A program made the position numbers and the translations under genes. This document shows, piece after piece, positions 1 through 12,909 of a stretch of 64,000 bases of DNA. Every line of letters begins with the position of its first letter. Position 1 is the first letter of the stretch. The DNA lies in the NCBI GenBank assembly GCA_028023455.1, contig JAQFVV010006727.1, forward strand, positions 22,501 through 86,500, given 5' to 3'. Under the pieces are notes generated by a model that saw nothing but the letters and a program-made list of their open reading frames with translations, was not told the origin of the DNA and searched no databases. The stretch comes from Epiperipatus broadwayi. Taxonomy: Eukaryota; Onychophora; Udeonychophora; Euonychophora; Peripatidae.

Positions 1-188
1 AAGTGTAATCATAATCTTGAAATTATTTGAGACAAAGCAGTTCTTTATTACAATTTTAGGCTTGATGAGGATAAATGTGATTTCATTGAAACATCAGCTC
101 CTTTAAACAAAAAGAATAATACGTTATATGACCCAATTTTTTGAGAAAAGATTTTAATTTCATCACATAATGAAAATCTTCATTGTAA

Positions 189-219
189 TACACACACACA
201 CACACATATATATATATAA
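189..219. repeat. CA/TA dinucleotide microsatellite
   Basis: A short run of CA repeats passes directly into TA repeats. It is a simple repeat, and the small open frames crossing it are not credible genes. Confidence 0.9.
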
Positions 220-3200
220 TAAAAACACATTAATAATTTTGGTTCATACATTAACTGTAAATATTTGTATCTACATTATAAATACATTTATTTTTTTAAA
301 GAACTTGAAAACAAGTCCAAAAGCAAAAATACTGTTGAAAATATTACTAATTCATGGTTTGATATAACAACAAAACATATACAAATTATGCAAATGATTT
401 TACAATATTTGAAATATAAAAAAACAATATTTCAAAAAATGACATGAAGCAGAGAGTTTTGTATTTGATAATTTAAATGTTATGGTTATACACCAATATA
501 TCATACTCTAAAAATCTCAATGGAACACTTTTTTTGCAAATTGAGAACAAGTAGTCATACAAAAAAATATGAAGATATCAAAAGGCCTACAAAAAATCTT
601 TCATTAAATTATCTCAATGTTTCCCAGGAAGATTCAAGATGATTTCAATTTTCTTATGAATGTTACAGAGATGAGTACAATAAAAAATAAAAGAAAAAAT
701 GTGTACAAAATTCACTGCTAATTTTTTTTCAAAATAATAAAAATTTTGTTTCATAAATTTCAGCAATCATAATTTCTAAGATACATAATATTTTTCATTT
801 CTTGTTAGTTTTGAAAGTCTAATAATTAATTGTTAATTACATATGATAATATAATCCATTATAATATTTTTTTCTCATAACAAGATTTTACACAGTGTGA
901 GATTTTCTGGATCAAAATTCAGAAAACAAAAATTAATGCAGGTCTGATAAATATTAGCAACAAATTGTGTATCTTTAGTATATTTTATTAAATGGTAATA
1001 TTATAGATATTAATTATAACATAGAACTTGATGTTAAAAACAATTTTTTTAAAAAAATCATAGAACCTCCATAAATGTTTTTGGACTAGTGCATATTGTG
1101 TTCAAATAAAATTATCTAAAAGAAAAAAAGAAAGCATAAACCATTGTAAAATAAATCCAAGATGAAATATATAGGTATTAAAACAAATAAAAATGCATAG
1201 TAAATTATAAAATTATAAAATCAAACACCAGCTTACAAATTTTTTTTTTTTAAATTGTACCCATAGATTGTGAATACAAATTTGAGGTTAGGTTCTGTAA
1301 TATGAAAATCAATATAGAAAACAATATTTTTAGAATCTAAGAAGTCAGAAAACATGTTGACTTTTAAATTGTTTTTAAAAAAATCATAATATGGTAATAA
1401 ATAGTGTAACAGGACATATATAATTGGTCCTATGTGGGCATCAATGATTTTGGAAGCATAAATAGGTTTGCAATGACTTCAGTAGGTTAAGAAAGAGATA
1501 GTTCATTATTTGCCCTTAAAACACAACACAATTTTGAAGGCTTCCCAATGGGGTGAGGAGGATAGTAACAGGAAACAAGTTTGAACCCTGTTACAATAGA
1601 AAGTATTTGAAAAAAATATATACATTTTTTCACATACACAATTCAGAAAAAAAAATAATTCACATAAAACGCTGTTAGTCAATCTTATATATTTTCTATG
1701 ATGAGATCACAGTAACATGAAAATGTGGAATAGACATAGTGCTTTAAATATTTGATAATAAAAAAAAAGAGAAATGAAATTATTAAACTAAATTCTTGTA
1801 TATAATGTTGCAGATACAATTAAATTTTTAAATAAGATTCATTGAATAGTTTATCTGGAAGTAATTCTGATAGAATAAATTAATGACAATCATAAAGTAA
1901 AAAAAAATGATTTTTGAAATATGTGTGCAAGAAAAAAAAAATCTAAAAGAAAAACTTTTTTTTGTATTACTTTTCGAAAATAAATAAATAGAATAAATAG
2001 AGCATATAGATCAATACTTGATGATGAATATAAAAAAAAACAATCCAGATTAGTGAAATAAACTTTAAAAAAACTTAACTAGAAAATTATTTTTAAAAAA
2101 ATAGTTGTCTATATCAAGAAAACAATTTGTTGAAGCAAGCTGGAAATAAATTTATCAAACATATGAATCCGTTATATAAGATATATATATATTTATGAAT
2201 GTGTGAGCATATCTTTATTTAATTTGTATAATGTTTTTACAAATATTGCAAAAAAGTAATGCATGATAATTAATTGCTATCTCTAATCTCCAAAATATAT
2301 TACATTTATATTTTTTCTGGTGTAATTTAGAACTACTCAAAATGTTAATGAATATGCCTTAGAATGGGGCAGTTTTAGTATGCCTAATATGCTCATTGTT
2401 TGAAGTTCAAATCCAGTGATTTTTTTTGGGGGGGGGTTCACTTAGCTAAGAATTTTTTAGTCGTTCGGTCCTTATTAACCAACAAAACTAGACATTTAGG
2501 ATTGTTTGGTAAATGAATTGTTCAGCGATTTTTGGTAGAAAAGTTGAATAGGTCAGAAAACAAACATAATGTAGCATATCCCTCACTACTAGTAAGCATA
2601 TATCATAATCTTACGAACTCTGACCCTGTGCTTTATCTTTATTTTTACAATAGTCAACTTATATATATAATGTACCTTTTTAACTAACCATTAAATTCTT
2701 TTTTATAATTTCGCAAATAATTATAGTGTATATTACTGTTTTCATCATAAAGCTTCATTTAACTTTTTAGATTACAGTATTATTTTCCCTCTAATAAACA
2801 AATATTGATTTCTTTGAAAACCTTCATTAATCTATGTGCGGGAACAATGATAGTGTTCTTGGCGATAACTTTTTTAAAATAAAAAAAACCTATTAAATGT
2901 CATTGTTAAAGTAAAAATAGAAATTTTCATTTGCATAGATAAAAAGTGCTGCATAATTTTAAAATAAAACTCATTTTTCTTATATATATATCATATACAT
3001 TATATATGTGGTTAATAAATAAATTATATAAATATGACATGTTTTTATATTATGCAAAAATTATTTGTGGTCAAAATTAAATATTCAGAGATGTACATTA
3101 TTAACATTAAAAATTATCTTCAAATAATATTTTTTTAAAAAAACCGTTTCAATTATTAAAAACAATGAATAAACAATTCATAATTATTTTTAAATATTTA

Positions 3201-3639
3201 TGCACTTGAGTAAAGAATTTTATAATAAAAATAATATTAAATAATTAATATCGTAATAAATGTATTAAAAATTTACAGCATGAAATGTAATATAATAAAT
3301 TAACATAATATGATAAAATGATATATTAATGTTGATTTGACTTTCTAGAGGATACTAAATTTGAGTGTTTAGTGGTTCACCTTCATACATTTATTTTTTG
3401 GTTATATTTGCAACAATTATAATTTCACTGTAACGATTTGTTTTTGTTGGAAATTGGATATTGATAAAATCATTTCACTTTTATTGGCATTACAAGACTT
3501 GCCATGATATTTGATAAATATATACAAAGTGTGACAATTTAATTCCCAGAATGCATTACTAAAAAAAGAAAGGATGTAAAACTGTATAGTAATAATTACT
3601 ATCATCTAAAAAGTATTCTCTTTGTATATCTGCATATCT
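220..3639. other. AT-rich stretch without recognisable genes
   Basis: I see no coding signal, splice-flanked exon or clear mobile element here, only A/T homopolymers, AT repeats and a G9 run at 2429-2437. Near 1545-1600 there is a box-B-like GTTTGAACCC, and near 2345-2420 a somewhat better tRNA-like stretch, listed separately. Confidence 0.6.
2340..2422 (+). repeat. Possible tRNA-derived SINE head
   Basis: The stretch holds a good internal pol III box B (GTTCAAATCC) preceded about 50 bases upstream by a weak box-A-like segment, and is followed by a T run and then a G run. These spacings resemble a tRNA-derived SINE. No cloverleaf closes well and no target-site duplication was seen, so the call is tentative. 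Confidence 0.3.
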
Positions 3640-4520
3640 ACTTCTGAAAGCAGGCCTATAAATCTTTTTCCAGAATACACTTGAATACCCATTCCACATA
3701 TTGCTGAAATTATCTATATTAGAAAATTTTCATACCTTCATTCATCACAGCTTTTAATTTTGGAAAGAACCAGAAATCATAGGAAACGTCATGTAAATAG
3801 AAGGATGGTCTAATTGGCTAGTCACTTTTTTGATCAGAGAAGCTCTCCCTATGAATTCACTATGACTTGGTATAGTATCATAATGAATAATTACACTTAC
3901 CAAATCATAATTTAATTTTTTCTTTCAACAAAATTTCATAATCACTTTAGCATATTTAAATATCATTGTTGGTTAAAATTTTGCCCCTGTTCAATAAATT
4001 CCTTAGTGGATTATCCTTTTTTGATTGTAAAAACGTACCCATATGATCTTAAATTGTCAAGATTTAATTTGGTGCCTTTTTAGGGTGATGTGTATCAAGA
4101 GATTTCCACTGTAGTTTCTGATATATTGTGCTAGGATATATTGGAACCACCAAATTTCATCACCTGTAATTACTCTTGTTAACATAATCATATCTAAAGA
4201 ATAATCAGTGTAACTTCAAGCCAATGTGGCTGCAAATTGACTGTCAAGATTTGAGAAACAAACTTTGCAGAAATCTTTCTTATGTCTAATTGTTCAATTA
4301 AAATTTGTCTGTTTCTCAATTAATATGCAATTTTTCAAATATTAATTTCACCTTTTTCATCTATCAGACCATATTGCATCTCATATTCTATTAATAATAA
4401 TTTTAATTATTGTTGTTTTTGAATGTCCTTTCTGAGATTATTCTTCAAATCTTCTTACCCATCTTTGAATCACACCAATCAAACACATTCAGTTTTTTCA
4501 TAACATCTTTATTATATATG
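3640..4520 (-). pseudogene. Mariner-family transposase remnant
   Basis: Read on the minus strand, pieces of a mariner transposase appear in the expected order in shifting frames: an FKDG segment near 4470, a GDEIWWFQY block near 4170 (usual family form GDE-W, first catalytic Asp), an IHYDTIPSHSEF block near 3880 (family form HHDNAPSH, second Asp), and YDFWFFPKLKAVM near 3760 (family form YD-FLFPKLK, third Asp of the D,D34D triad). Mariner transposases are about 345 residues and cut and paste DNA at TA sites. This copy has many stops and frameshifts and cannot make protein. I did not find its terminal inverted repeats. The family call rests on the motifs I could read by eye. Confidence 0.7.
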
Positions 4521-4793
4521 TCATTTTCAATAGTTATAATATTTTAATATTTTCAATTTTCAAACAAAATTTGATGTTATTATGCTATTCAAAATTTTGA
4601 TCACTCATTTTTATAATTAAAGAGCACATGTAATATTAATATCTTCCCAATAACTAAGTAACTAATTGGCTCTTAGCTTAAGATTTACATATGTATAAAT
4701 TAAAATATGGATACTCATGCGATTTTGATACAATTATATCATGATCAATACTACATGGCCATCTAGAAATGAAACTGTCATATTATAGAATGG

Positions 4794-7413
4794 TCAATAA
4801 GGTTTTTCCAGTAGCCTTTTTGTAGGTGGTGGTCTATCAGTTGGTGTATTTTTTAAGGTAGGAGCAATGTGAGGGAATAATTTAGTAATAGATGAGATGA
4901 GGTTTAGTGTTTTCTGTATTCTAAATGTATTAACTGAATGAAGTCCCATCCCATTATGTATAAGTTGGCACTGAAGTTTTCTGATCAAGATGGAAACGAT
5001 ACGTTGACCCCATAAAAGTTTTCTGAGCATTGAGTAGATATATGTGAGAAAGGCTTTTGTATATATAACTATTGGAGTATAGTATATAATTCTTGTAGTG
5101 ATTAGCATGTTGAATAGTGATACTTTTGCGTAAACTGAGAGATAAGTTTTCATGAGCGAGCTTGTTATATTTTCAATTTTTATTTTGAGCATATTCTGGA
5201 TTTTTACTCTCATTGCTGCATTACTCAGATGGAATGGAAATCCCAAAAAAGGGGTAGGCTTTCCTTTAAAGAAAGGATGCTGGATAGGCTGTCCATTAAA
5301 AATTTTCCATGCACATGATTTATCAGCATTGAATTCAAGTCTATACTCCCTTGAGTATTCTTCCAGTATTTGCAACAGCTTTGGAAGATATTTTTTATTT
5401 GACAGGAAAACTGTGATATCATCCATGAAGGCTAAGCATGATATGTTAGTATTTATTCTCGAAATGTATATGCCAGGTATGCTTTTTTCAATTTTGTTCA
5501 AGAGCGAGTTTATATATGTTGTGAATAAGATGGCACTTAATGGAGATCCTTGTGGAATGGAGCAGTAAGGGTTGAAGGAAGGTGAGTATTTTCCATTCAT
5601 TGTTAGGTGTATTTCTCTATTAATCAAGAAGTTGGTAATGACATATAGTATTGATCTGAGAATTGGTGTATCTACCAATACATCAATAAGTTTTCCAATT
5701 GGAACTGTGTCAAAGGCAGCTTTAATGTCTAATTGAACAGCTATTGGACTATGTTTCTTCCTGTTTTTCTAATGTCATCAATAATTGTTTTGAATAAGAT
5801 CGCAGCTTGTCCGGTAGATGATCCTTTTTTTGCAAACTGCCATCTTGAGATCATTGGTAGAATATGCGGTTCAATTTTGTCTTTTATTACAGATTCAAGG
5901 ATTTTTATTCCAAGGGGGCTCATAGAAATGGGCCGTATGTTTTTGACAGTCGAGATTTTTTCTGGTTTTTTGTGAAATGGGACTAGTAGTATGGGATATA
6001 GACCTTCAAAGAGATATAGTTCTTTTGATAAAAAATTTGCCAGTCTTGACAAGTATTTTGCAGTAAAGTGCCCAAGATGAGCGTACACAAATTTAGGTAT
6101 GCCATGTATTCCAGGGTGACAAGAGTCAGATATATCTGCCATTTTCTTAATGAAATCTTCTGGGACAAATAAAATGTCATCATCTGGAATTCCAAAATAA
6201 TTTGGCTTTGGATAAAATCTTTCACTACCTTGAAAGGCATTTTTATAATGCAGATACAAAGAGTTAAGAATGTTGTTACCAGATACCACCTCATTTTGTA
6301 TTTTAAGTGCACTAGGGACTCTAATTTTTGGGGGTTGTCCCAAAGCCCAGCGAATGTATTGTCTTGACCATGTATGAGGTTTGTTTAAATATATTTTCCT
6401 TTTTTTAATCGACAGATATTCTGTGAGTGTTTTGCATGTGGAAATTTAAGCTTTTCTCAGAGCAGCAATTCTTGGGTATTCATCAGCCTTCGATGTAGAG
6501 TGAATAATTCTCTTATGCAGCTCATCGGCTAATACTAGCAATTTTGTAGGTGGGGAAGAAATCCGTGTAATATGGTTAATTGTGTGAGAGATAATGTTGA
6601 CAAAAGCAATCCACGCTTGTGGAGGATCTAGTTCAAGCTTCATCATTTTGAAGATTGCTATGTAGATTTCAGAAAACAGAAATTCTGTGGTTGTACTTGG
6701 AAGTAATATTCGAATTGTTTTATTAGTTGATAATTGTGTTTTATATGACAAGTCAATGTTTATGGTGACAAATAATGCTAGGTGGTCTGATAGTGTTGAG
6801 TTATTGAAAGATATTTTAATCATATGATGCAGCATAGGAGAGTAGAAGACCAAGTCAATTAGTGAAGAATGTCTACCATTGTTAAAGAATACTGTATTAT
6901 TTGGCAGACATCCTTCTCCACTCATCAGTGGAATAGTGAGTCTATGAAGCCATTTCTTAACAAATTGACCATAAGACATGTTAAGTCCCCTAATAATAAA
7001 CATGGATATGATGATGATGCAAGGAGGGAGTTAATTGTCAATACTAGCCTATTTGCTATTGTTGGCCCTGGAGGTATATATACAAAAACTATGTTTAGAA
7101 CCAAGGCTTGATGATTTAAGGTGATGATCATTATATGAGAGTCCATATAAAGTATTCTAAATGATTCGAATGGACATGTTTTATTGATAATTGCACCCAT
7201 GCCTGCTGATGGTGTAATGGATGTCTTTGAGAAAATAGAGAAACCATGATTATGTAAATAGTTTGATGGTTCTATACTTGATCTGTCATATATTTTTGTT
7301 TCGAGCAACCCAAGTACTTGGGGTTGAGTAATACTAAGCCATTTTGAGAGGTCCATGACTTTTGCCACTGAGTTTAAACCCCTTACATTAAAAGCACCAA
7401 TTTTTACTTTCAT
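4794..7413 (-). pseudogene. ORF2 of LINE copy A: APE endonuclease + reverse transcriptase, truncated
   Basis: The reading starts at ATG 7413 (MKVKIGAFNVRGLN), matching the start of ORF2 in copy B. The APE-type endonuclease motifs are present: Asn9, the LLETKIY glutamate near residue 38, VYIPPG, LLGD, SLIDLVFYSP and LSDHLA. The reverse transcriptase follows, with IRPISMSPLGIKILE, QLDIKAAFDTVP, IPQGSPLSAILF and the active-site box FMDD near 5420, then the LGFPF thumb region. Damage relative to copy B: a frameshift near 6980 inside the endonuclease, a stop at 6446-6448, a frameshift near 5745 just before the first catalytic Asp block, and loss of everything after about 4826, including the C-terminal zinc motif. 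ORF2 would nick target DNA and prime reverse transcription of the element RNA. This copy cannot. Confidence 0.88.
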
Positions 7414-7592
7414 AATAATTTATAAAAAATTGAAATCAATACTATGTCAAAAGCAAAGTGATCATGCACACTACTCACCTTCCATCTCTTGACCATAATC
7501 TGTGTCATTAGCAAAAGATCTGAACTCTGACAAGTCTTGCTGACTCTGCATCTCAGGAGAAATAGAACACAGTGTGTTATTGGAGCCTGAGT

Positions 7593-9006
7593 TCAGGCCC
7601 TCATCAAGAATTGAGCAGGATGTGTTTTGGTGGCTTCATTTACTACATCATTTTCTAAGATATTTGCAATCTCGTTGTCAAGGTTTAAGCTGGCAATTTT
7701 TACTTTTTTATGTTGTATATGTAAGTTGACAATTTCTTCTTCTTCACTAGAATCCTGTGATTGAGTCCCTTTTTTTGATACACGCTTTTTGCGTGGAGGC
7801 CGACCTGGTTTTCTTTTTTCTGTGGTATTGCTTGTACTTATTTGTGACGAGCTTGGCACTATTTCATCCATGATATGCGTGGGTTTTTTATTTTTTATGT
7901 AACTTTGTACTATTCCATCCATAATATAGGTGGATGTTTTATTTATGACAGTTGTAGTCAGATTTTCTGATTCTTTTAGTATGTCATTATCCATTTCGAC
8001 TTTAGGTGGTTTTTCTGTTTCTAATTTACCTTCAAAGTTAATAAGTAAATCATTTGTATCTTGCTTATCTGTTTCACAGCTTGTATTGTCTTGTGTTTTA
8101 TTCTCAGGGCATGTCGGTGTGTGTGTGTTTATAGCATTTGCATCATATATTAATACAGCTGTTTGCCAAATGGCCTCTTTGGCCACACTGGAAGCATTGA
8201 GGTTTTAATCCACGTAAAATCAGAAGTAGGGTTGCTTCGTGATCAGTGATTTGCGTAGGTATGTTTAGCAGTTCTACATTATTATGCAATTTCACTTTAT
8301 ACTCATAGTTATTGCTATAGACGGGGACGGGGGTATCTTTCAAGTAAATTGGTTGGAATTGTATCACTGTTCCAAACGGTTCAATTAATCTTTTAAAATC
8401 GTTGACAGTATAATTTAAAAAAGCATTTTTCAAGACGCCCGAAATTATATTCTGTCTATTCTGATTTATTGTTATAAGCGCGTAATTGCCGAGGGTTTTG
8501 ATTTTTGTTTTAAAAAGATTTCTTTGCTCTGTGTTAAAGAATTCCAATATGAGATATCGAGAATTGGGATGATCCGCTATACGCAGAATACTATCCCATA
8601 AGTTGTTGCGGCTAAGAGCTTCATATAATAATTCCTTAGGTAATTTATATAAAGAACAGTTGAGATCAGTAATTGCTAGAATTACAGACTGTTCTGTAAA
8701 GAATCATTTAAAGGAAGCAAAAAGACCCTTTGGCAAAGTTTCATTGAATTTCTCCAAGATGTTCGACAGTTGATCTTCCGTCCACGTAATTGGGGAGCTT
8801 ACTTGGTTTTCTTCATTTGAAGTGGCTTTTAAATCTAGTTCTGCTATATCCGCTGTTGTTGTTTTCCTAAATCTCGGATTTGAATCCAAGTTCTTATTAA
8901 AAAAAAAAGCGTTTTTATTTGAAACTTTATCTTTCGCTAGCGATTTAGTAATGTCAGCATACGTGGGTGGAATTTCTCCACGTGGCTTTGGACTAGTGGC
9001 GGCCAT
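7593..9006 (-). pseudogene. ORF1 of LINE copy A: CCHC zinc-knuckle and AT-hook RNA-binding protein
   Basis: I start at 9006 (MAATSPKPRGEIPP), because this aligns with the MATAQSS start of copy B; an upstream ATG at 9036 is also open. The N-terminal part matches B closely (IADHPNSRY, IYLKDTP, IPTQITD). One CCHC knuckle (CFQCGQRGHLANSC, CX2CX4HX4C) lies at about 8158-8199. After a frameshift the C-terminal part is hydrophilic and carries INKTSTYIMDGI, a second IMDEI motif, and the AT-hook KRKPGRPPRKKR at about 7778-7820. ORF1 proteins of this class bind the element RNA; the AT-hook suggests binding to the minor groove of AT-rich DNA as well, which is inference. Damage: a TGA at 8704-8706 in a place where B reads Arg, and a frame change after the zinc knuckle. 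Confidence 0.82.
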
Positions 9007-9215
9007 GTTAATATGATTGCTTGCCGCCAACAGCAAAAGTGATTTAATTAAAGATGTTTACTCAAAACACACACAATATATATATAAAAGTACTTGCCTT
9101 TGTCTTATTCAGAAGTAATTCACAATTTTGAGGGTTTAACTCCAGTAAAAATATGAATAAATGACATAAATTAGACGTACATTCACAATGTTCAGAGCAT
9201 ACTCGCACATGCTGC

Positions 9216-9299
<84 letters not shown>

Positions 9300-9314
9300 T
9301 ACTATTACTATTAC

Positions 9315-9371
<57 letters not shown>

Positions 9372-9398
9372 CATTATTATTATTATTATTATTATTAT
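9216..9398. repeat. (TTA)n microsatellite between LINE copies A and B
   Basis: About 61 TTA units, with a short block of TTACTA variants in the middle and one TCA interruption. It sits exactly between the 3' end of copy B and the 5' end of copy A (both minus strand). The poly-Leu, poly-Asn and poly-Ile reading frames over it are artefacts of the repeat. Confidence 0.98.
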
Positions 9399-9636
9399 GT
9401 TTCAAAGCAAAACTTTATTGAGTCTAAAAAGTTACAGTCATATATTGATTTTTACAAATGAAAAACAAATTACAACTTTCAGTATATAAGTCTTTATCTT
9501 TTCTGCATACTTTTATTTTCTTCTTGTTTTTAAATTTGGTCTTCTATTTAGTTCAGTTTATGTTTGCATTTTTTTTAAAGTTGGAAAAAATGCTGATGTT
9601 GAAAATGTCATCATCTATCTTATTGGTCTTTACATT

Positions 9637-12600
9637 TCATAGCCTGGATCTTTGTTTCAAGTGTGACCATGTGGCTGCAAATATATCTGGTTGAGCTAGG
9701 ATGCTGTCTCTTTTTCTTAACAGTTCTAGTTTTATTGAATATGTTGCTGAGTGGCGTCGAGGGTTATTGGCAAGTGCAAAAGTGCATCTGGTGCACCAGT
9801 AGGCATAAAGGCTGTATGTTGCTGCACGAATAGCAGGGTTGTTGCCTTTTTTAAACATATTTATTATTTCATCAATTGAAATGATAGCCTTTCTGTATGT
9901 GGTAAACATTGTGGGACGTATTGTTTCTAGGGCACTGCAGGAATGAAGAAAATGATCTTGTGTCTCTTCTTCTCTATGACATAGCCCGCACATGGGGTCT
10001 ATATTTGTATAAAATCTACGAAATTTAAGGAAATGGGTTGTGGGTAGAGCATTGAAATTAAGCTTAAGTAGAAAATCGAATAATTTTGGTTCTAATGACC
10101 ATTTTCTGAATTGTTGCAGTAGTTGCCTGTTGTCTATTCCAAGAACTGATGGATGTAGATTGGGTGTCTGGTTTGGATGTAGTATATTGTAAATGTCCCA
10201 GTATGTATACTTGTTGTCATTATTGAGTGATATTTTGTTGTATATTGGCTTGAGTTCTTCAATCAGTGTGGATAGATATCCATATGAAGGGGGTGGTCTG
10301 TCTGTGGGTATTATACTGATTACACACTCCAGGTCTGGAAATTTTTTTATGGTTGCTGTTATTAGATTTACTGATTTCTGCGTGTAAAAAACATTGATTG
10401 TATGGAGCCCAAGTCCATTGCTATGTGGTGGTCTGCTCAGATTTTTTAATGATATTGCCACTGACTTTCTCTTCCATATTAGTTTGTTACAGATTGATGA
10501 GATTTTAGATATGAATGTTTTTGCAAATTTGATTATAGGTGTATAGTATGTAATTTTTATAATTATAAGTTGATTAAATAGTGCTACCTTTGCATATATT
10601 GACAGGTATGACTTTTCAAGTGAGGCTGTGATTTTTTCAGCATCTTTTTTTAATTTATTTTGAATTTTTTACCTCATTCCATTGGTTCCAAGGTAGAATG
10701 GGAAACCAAGAAAAGCAGATGGTTTACCATTAAACATCTCTGTACAGTGCTTGCCTGTGTATATTGACCATGCAGCAGTTTTTTTTGTGTTCATTTTTAA
10801 ATTAAAATTTGAGGTATAATTCTTGATTATCTCTTGTAATATAGGGAGGTTCTTTTTAGAGGAGAGGAAAACAGTTACATCGTCCATATAGGCTATGCAT
10901 GATATATTTAAAGCAGTGTTTGGAATTTGAATGCCTTTTATTTTTTTCTGTATCTCTATTAATAAAGGATTTATATATATTGTAAAGAGCAAGGCACTTA
11001 GGGGGGATCCTTGTGGGATGGATTGACTCGGTCTGAAGGCTGGTGATTTTTTTCCATTCAATGTGATGTGAATTTCATGGCTGAGTAGCAGATTGGCTAT
11101 TATATATAGTAGGGATGGAGGTGTTGTTGTTTTTTTCAGCACGTCTAATAATTTGGCTATAGGCACTGAGTCAAAAGCTGCCTCAATGTCTAGTTGAACT
11201 ATAATTGGTGCATATTTCTTTCTTTTTTTTACTACTTCGATAATTGTTTTGTACATTAAGGCACCCTGGCCAATGGATGATCCTTTTTTGGCATATTGTG
11301 ATGTGTTGTTCTATTTTTTCCTTTATCACTCTTTCAAGAATTTTTATTCCTAAAGGTCCCATTGAAATTGGTCGTAGATTAGATAAAGATGATATTGCTG
11401 TTGGTTTTTTGTTAAATGGAACCATTGCAATTGGGTATAGACTTTGTATGTTGTAAATTTTTTGGGATATGTAATTGGCTAGATCGCACAGATATTTTGA
11501 TGTGAAGTGACTAAGATGTTTGAACACAAATTTGGGGATTCCTTGTGGTCCTGGGTGACATGTGTTTGTTATTGTTGCAAGTTGAAATGCAATGTCAGTT
11601 GTTATTGGTGTGTCTGTTTCAGGATCTCCAAATATGTCTTCATTTGGTATGTACACTCTCTGTTTTTGCAGTTTTTTTTTAAAGTGTTGATATATTGGGT
11701 TTATCATGTTATGTCCAGCTGTTATAGAGCCATCTATTTCAAGTGCCATAGGCACTCTGACTGTGAATGGGTATCCCAATGCCCACCGTATGTATGCTCT
11801 GGTCCAAGTATGTTGTTGTGTAAGGCATATTTTTTTCTTTTTTATTGCTACATATTGCTTTAGTGTATTGCATGTATTGTTGTACATTTCTGTAAGTTTT
11901 TTAATTTGTGTTTGATTATCTGTAGTTGGTCTGGAAATGGTTATTCTTTTATGTAGTTCATCTGCCAATGCTAATAATCTGGTGGGGGATGTTGAGTTGC
12001 AGGTAATATGATTGATGTTGAAAGAAAGTATATTGGTGAATGCTATATACTTTTGTACTGGATCGAGTGACATGTTTTGAAGTTTTTGGAACATTATATA
12101 TGTTTCTGAATATAAGAATTCAGTTGTTTGTGCTGGAAGAAGTATTCGCATAGTCTTTTGGAGGGCTATTGTTGTATTTTGTATTTTTGTTAGGTCGAGG
12201 GTGATGAACTGAGCTGCATGATCTGAGATTATAGATGGACAGAGTTCAAGATTAAAATAATGATGTAACATTGGTGAGTAGAAACACAAATCAATAAGTG
12301 ACTTATATCTATTGTTATTAAAAGATATTGAGTTTGATGGGAGAAAACCCTCAGCACTCATAAGTGGGATTGTTATTTGATGGATCCATTTGGTGACAAA
12401 AGTTTGGTAGGTCATGTTGAAATCTCCCAGGAGTATTATGGGATTTGGTGTTGCTGTAAGCATTGAATTTATTGTTGCTATTATTCTGGAGATGATGACA
12501 GGGCCTGGTGGTATATATACAAATACTAGGTTAAGTGTGATATTTTTATGATGGAGTGTTAATATAAGATTAGAGTCAATATATATAATTTTAAAAGAAT

Positions 12601-12847
12601 CGAAAGGGCAGTTGTGGAAAATAATTAAGCTTGTGCCACCTGATGGTGATGATGATTGCCTTGAGCAGGCACAAAAACCTTGGCTGACTAAATATTTTGA
12701 TGGATTAATTTGAGAGCTGCTGTATATTTTTGTTTCCAAAAGCCCCAGTATGTGTGGTTGTGTTGTATGTAACCATTTTTTGAGATCAAAAAGTTTTTTG
12801 GTGGCATTTAAGCCTCTAATGTTGAGAGATCCAATTTTTATCTTCAT
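9637..12847 (-). pseudogene. ORF2 of LINE copy B: APE endonuclease + reverse transcriptase, one frameshift and one stop
   Basis: Starts at ATG 12847 (MKIKIGSLNIRGLN), 62 bases after the ORF1 stop. The endonuclease (residues 1 to about 215) keeps all catalytic positions I can identify: Asn9, Glu38, Asp142/Asn144 in LLGDFN, Asp186 in SLIDLCFYS, and Asp209/His210 in SDH. The reverse transcriptase has LRPISMGPLGIKILE, QLDIEAAFDSVP, IPQGSPLSALLF and the active-site box YMDD at 10879-10890; the family standard is YADD. Then come the thumb (FLGFPFYLG, KSYLSIYAKVALFN), LGLHTI, and a C-terminal zinc motif CGLCHREEETQDHFLHSC (CX2CX8HX4C) at about 9938-9991; the reading ends at KQRSRL. No RNase H is seen. 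Breaks: about 20 nt fewer than copy A near 11300, causing a frameshift before YAKKGSS, and a TAA at 10669-10671 after NGMR. Everything else reads through. Confidence 0.92.
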
Positions 12848-12909
12848 GTTTTAAATAATTTTTTAACAGGGTATTGATTTTTATTTTATTTTTAATACTA
12901 AATGTTTGT

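Larger units (their letters stand above)
4794..9215 (-). mobile_element. L1/Tx1-like non-LTR retrotransposon, copy A (broken, 3'-truncated)
   Basis: This is a copy of the same LINE family as 9399-14734, in the same orientation. It has a 5' UTR (about 9007-9215), ORF1 with a CCHC knuckle and an AT-hook, and ORF2 with endonuclease and reverse transcriptase. Homology with copy B stops near 4826, just after the RPPP motif of ORF2, so the ORF2 C-terminus, the 3' UTR and the tail are missing. The 5' end lies directly against the (TTA)n array at 9216-9398, which separates it from the 3' end of copy B. It carries several stops and frameshifts and is older than B. Confidence 0.9.

Noticed and set aside
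1540-1600. Box-B-like GTTTGAACCC suggesting a SINE
   Set aside because: No convincing box A, tail or duplication.
5152-5568. Plus-strand open frame of 138 codons
   Set aside because: Antisense shadow of the reverse transcriptase of LINE copy A; no independent support.
9136-9421. Poly-Asn, poly-Leu and poly-Ile frames
   Set aside because: Products of the (TTA)n array at 9216-9398, not genes.
11507-11863. Plus-strand open frame of 118 codons
   Set aside because: Antisense shadow of ORF2 of LINE copy B.
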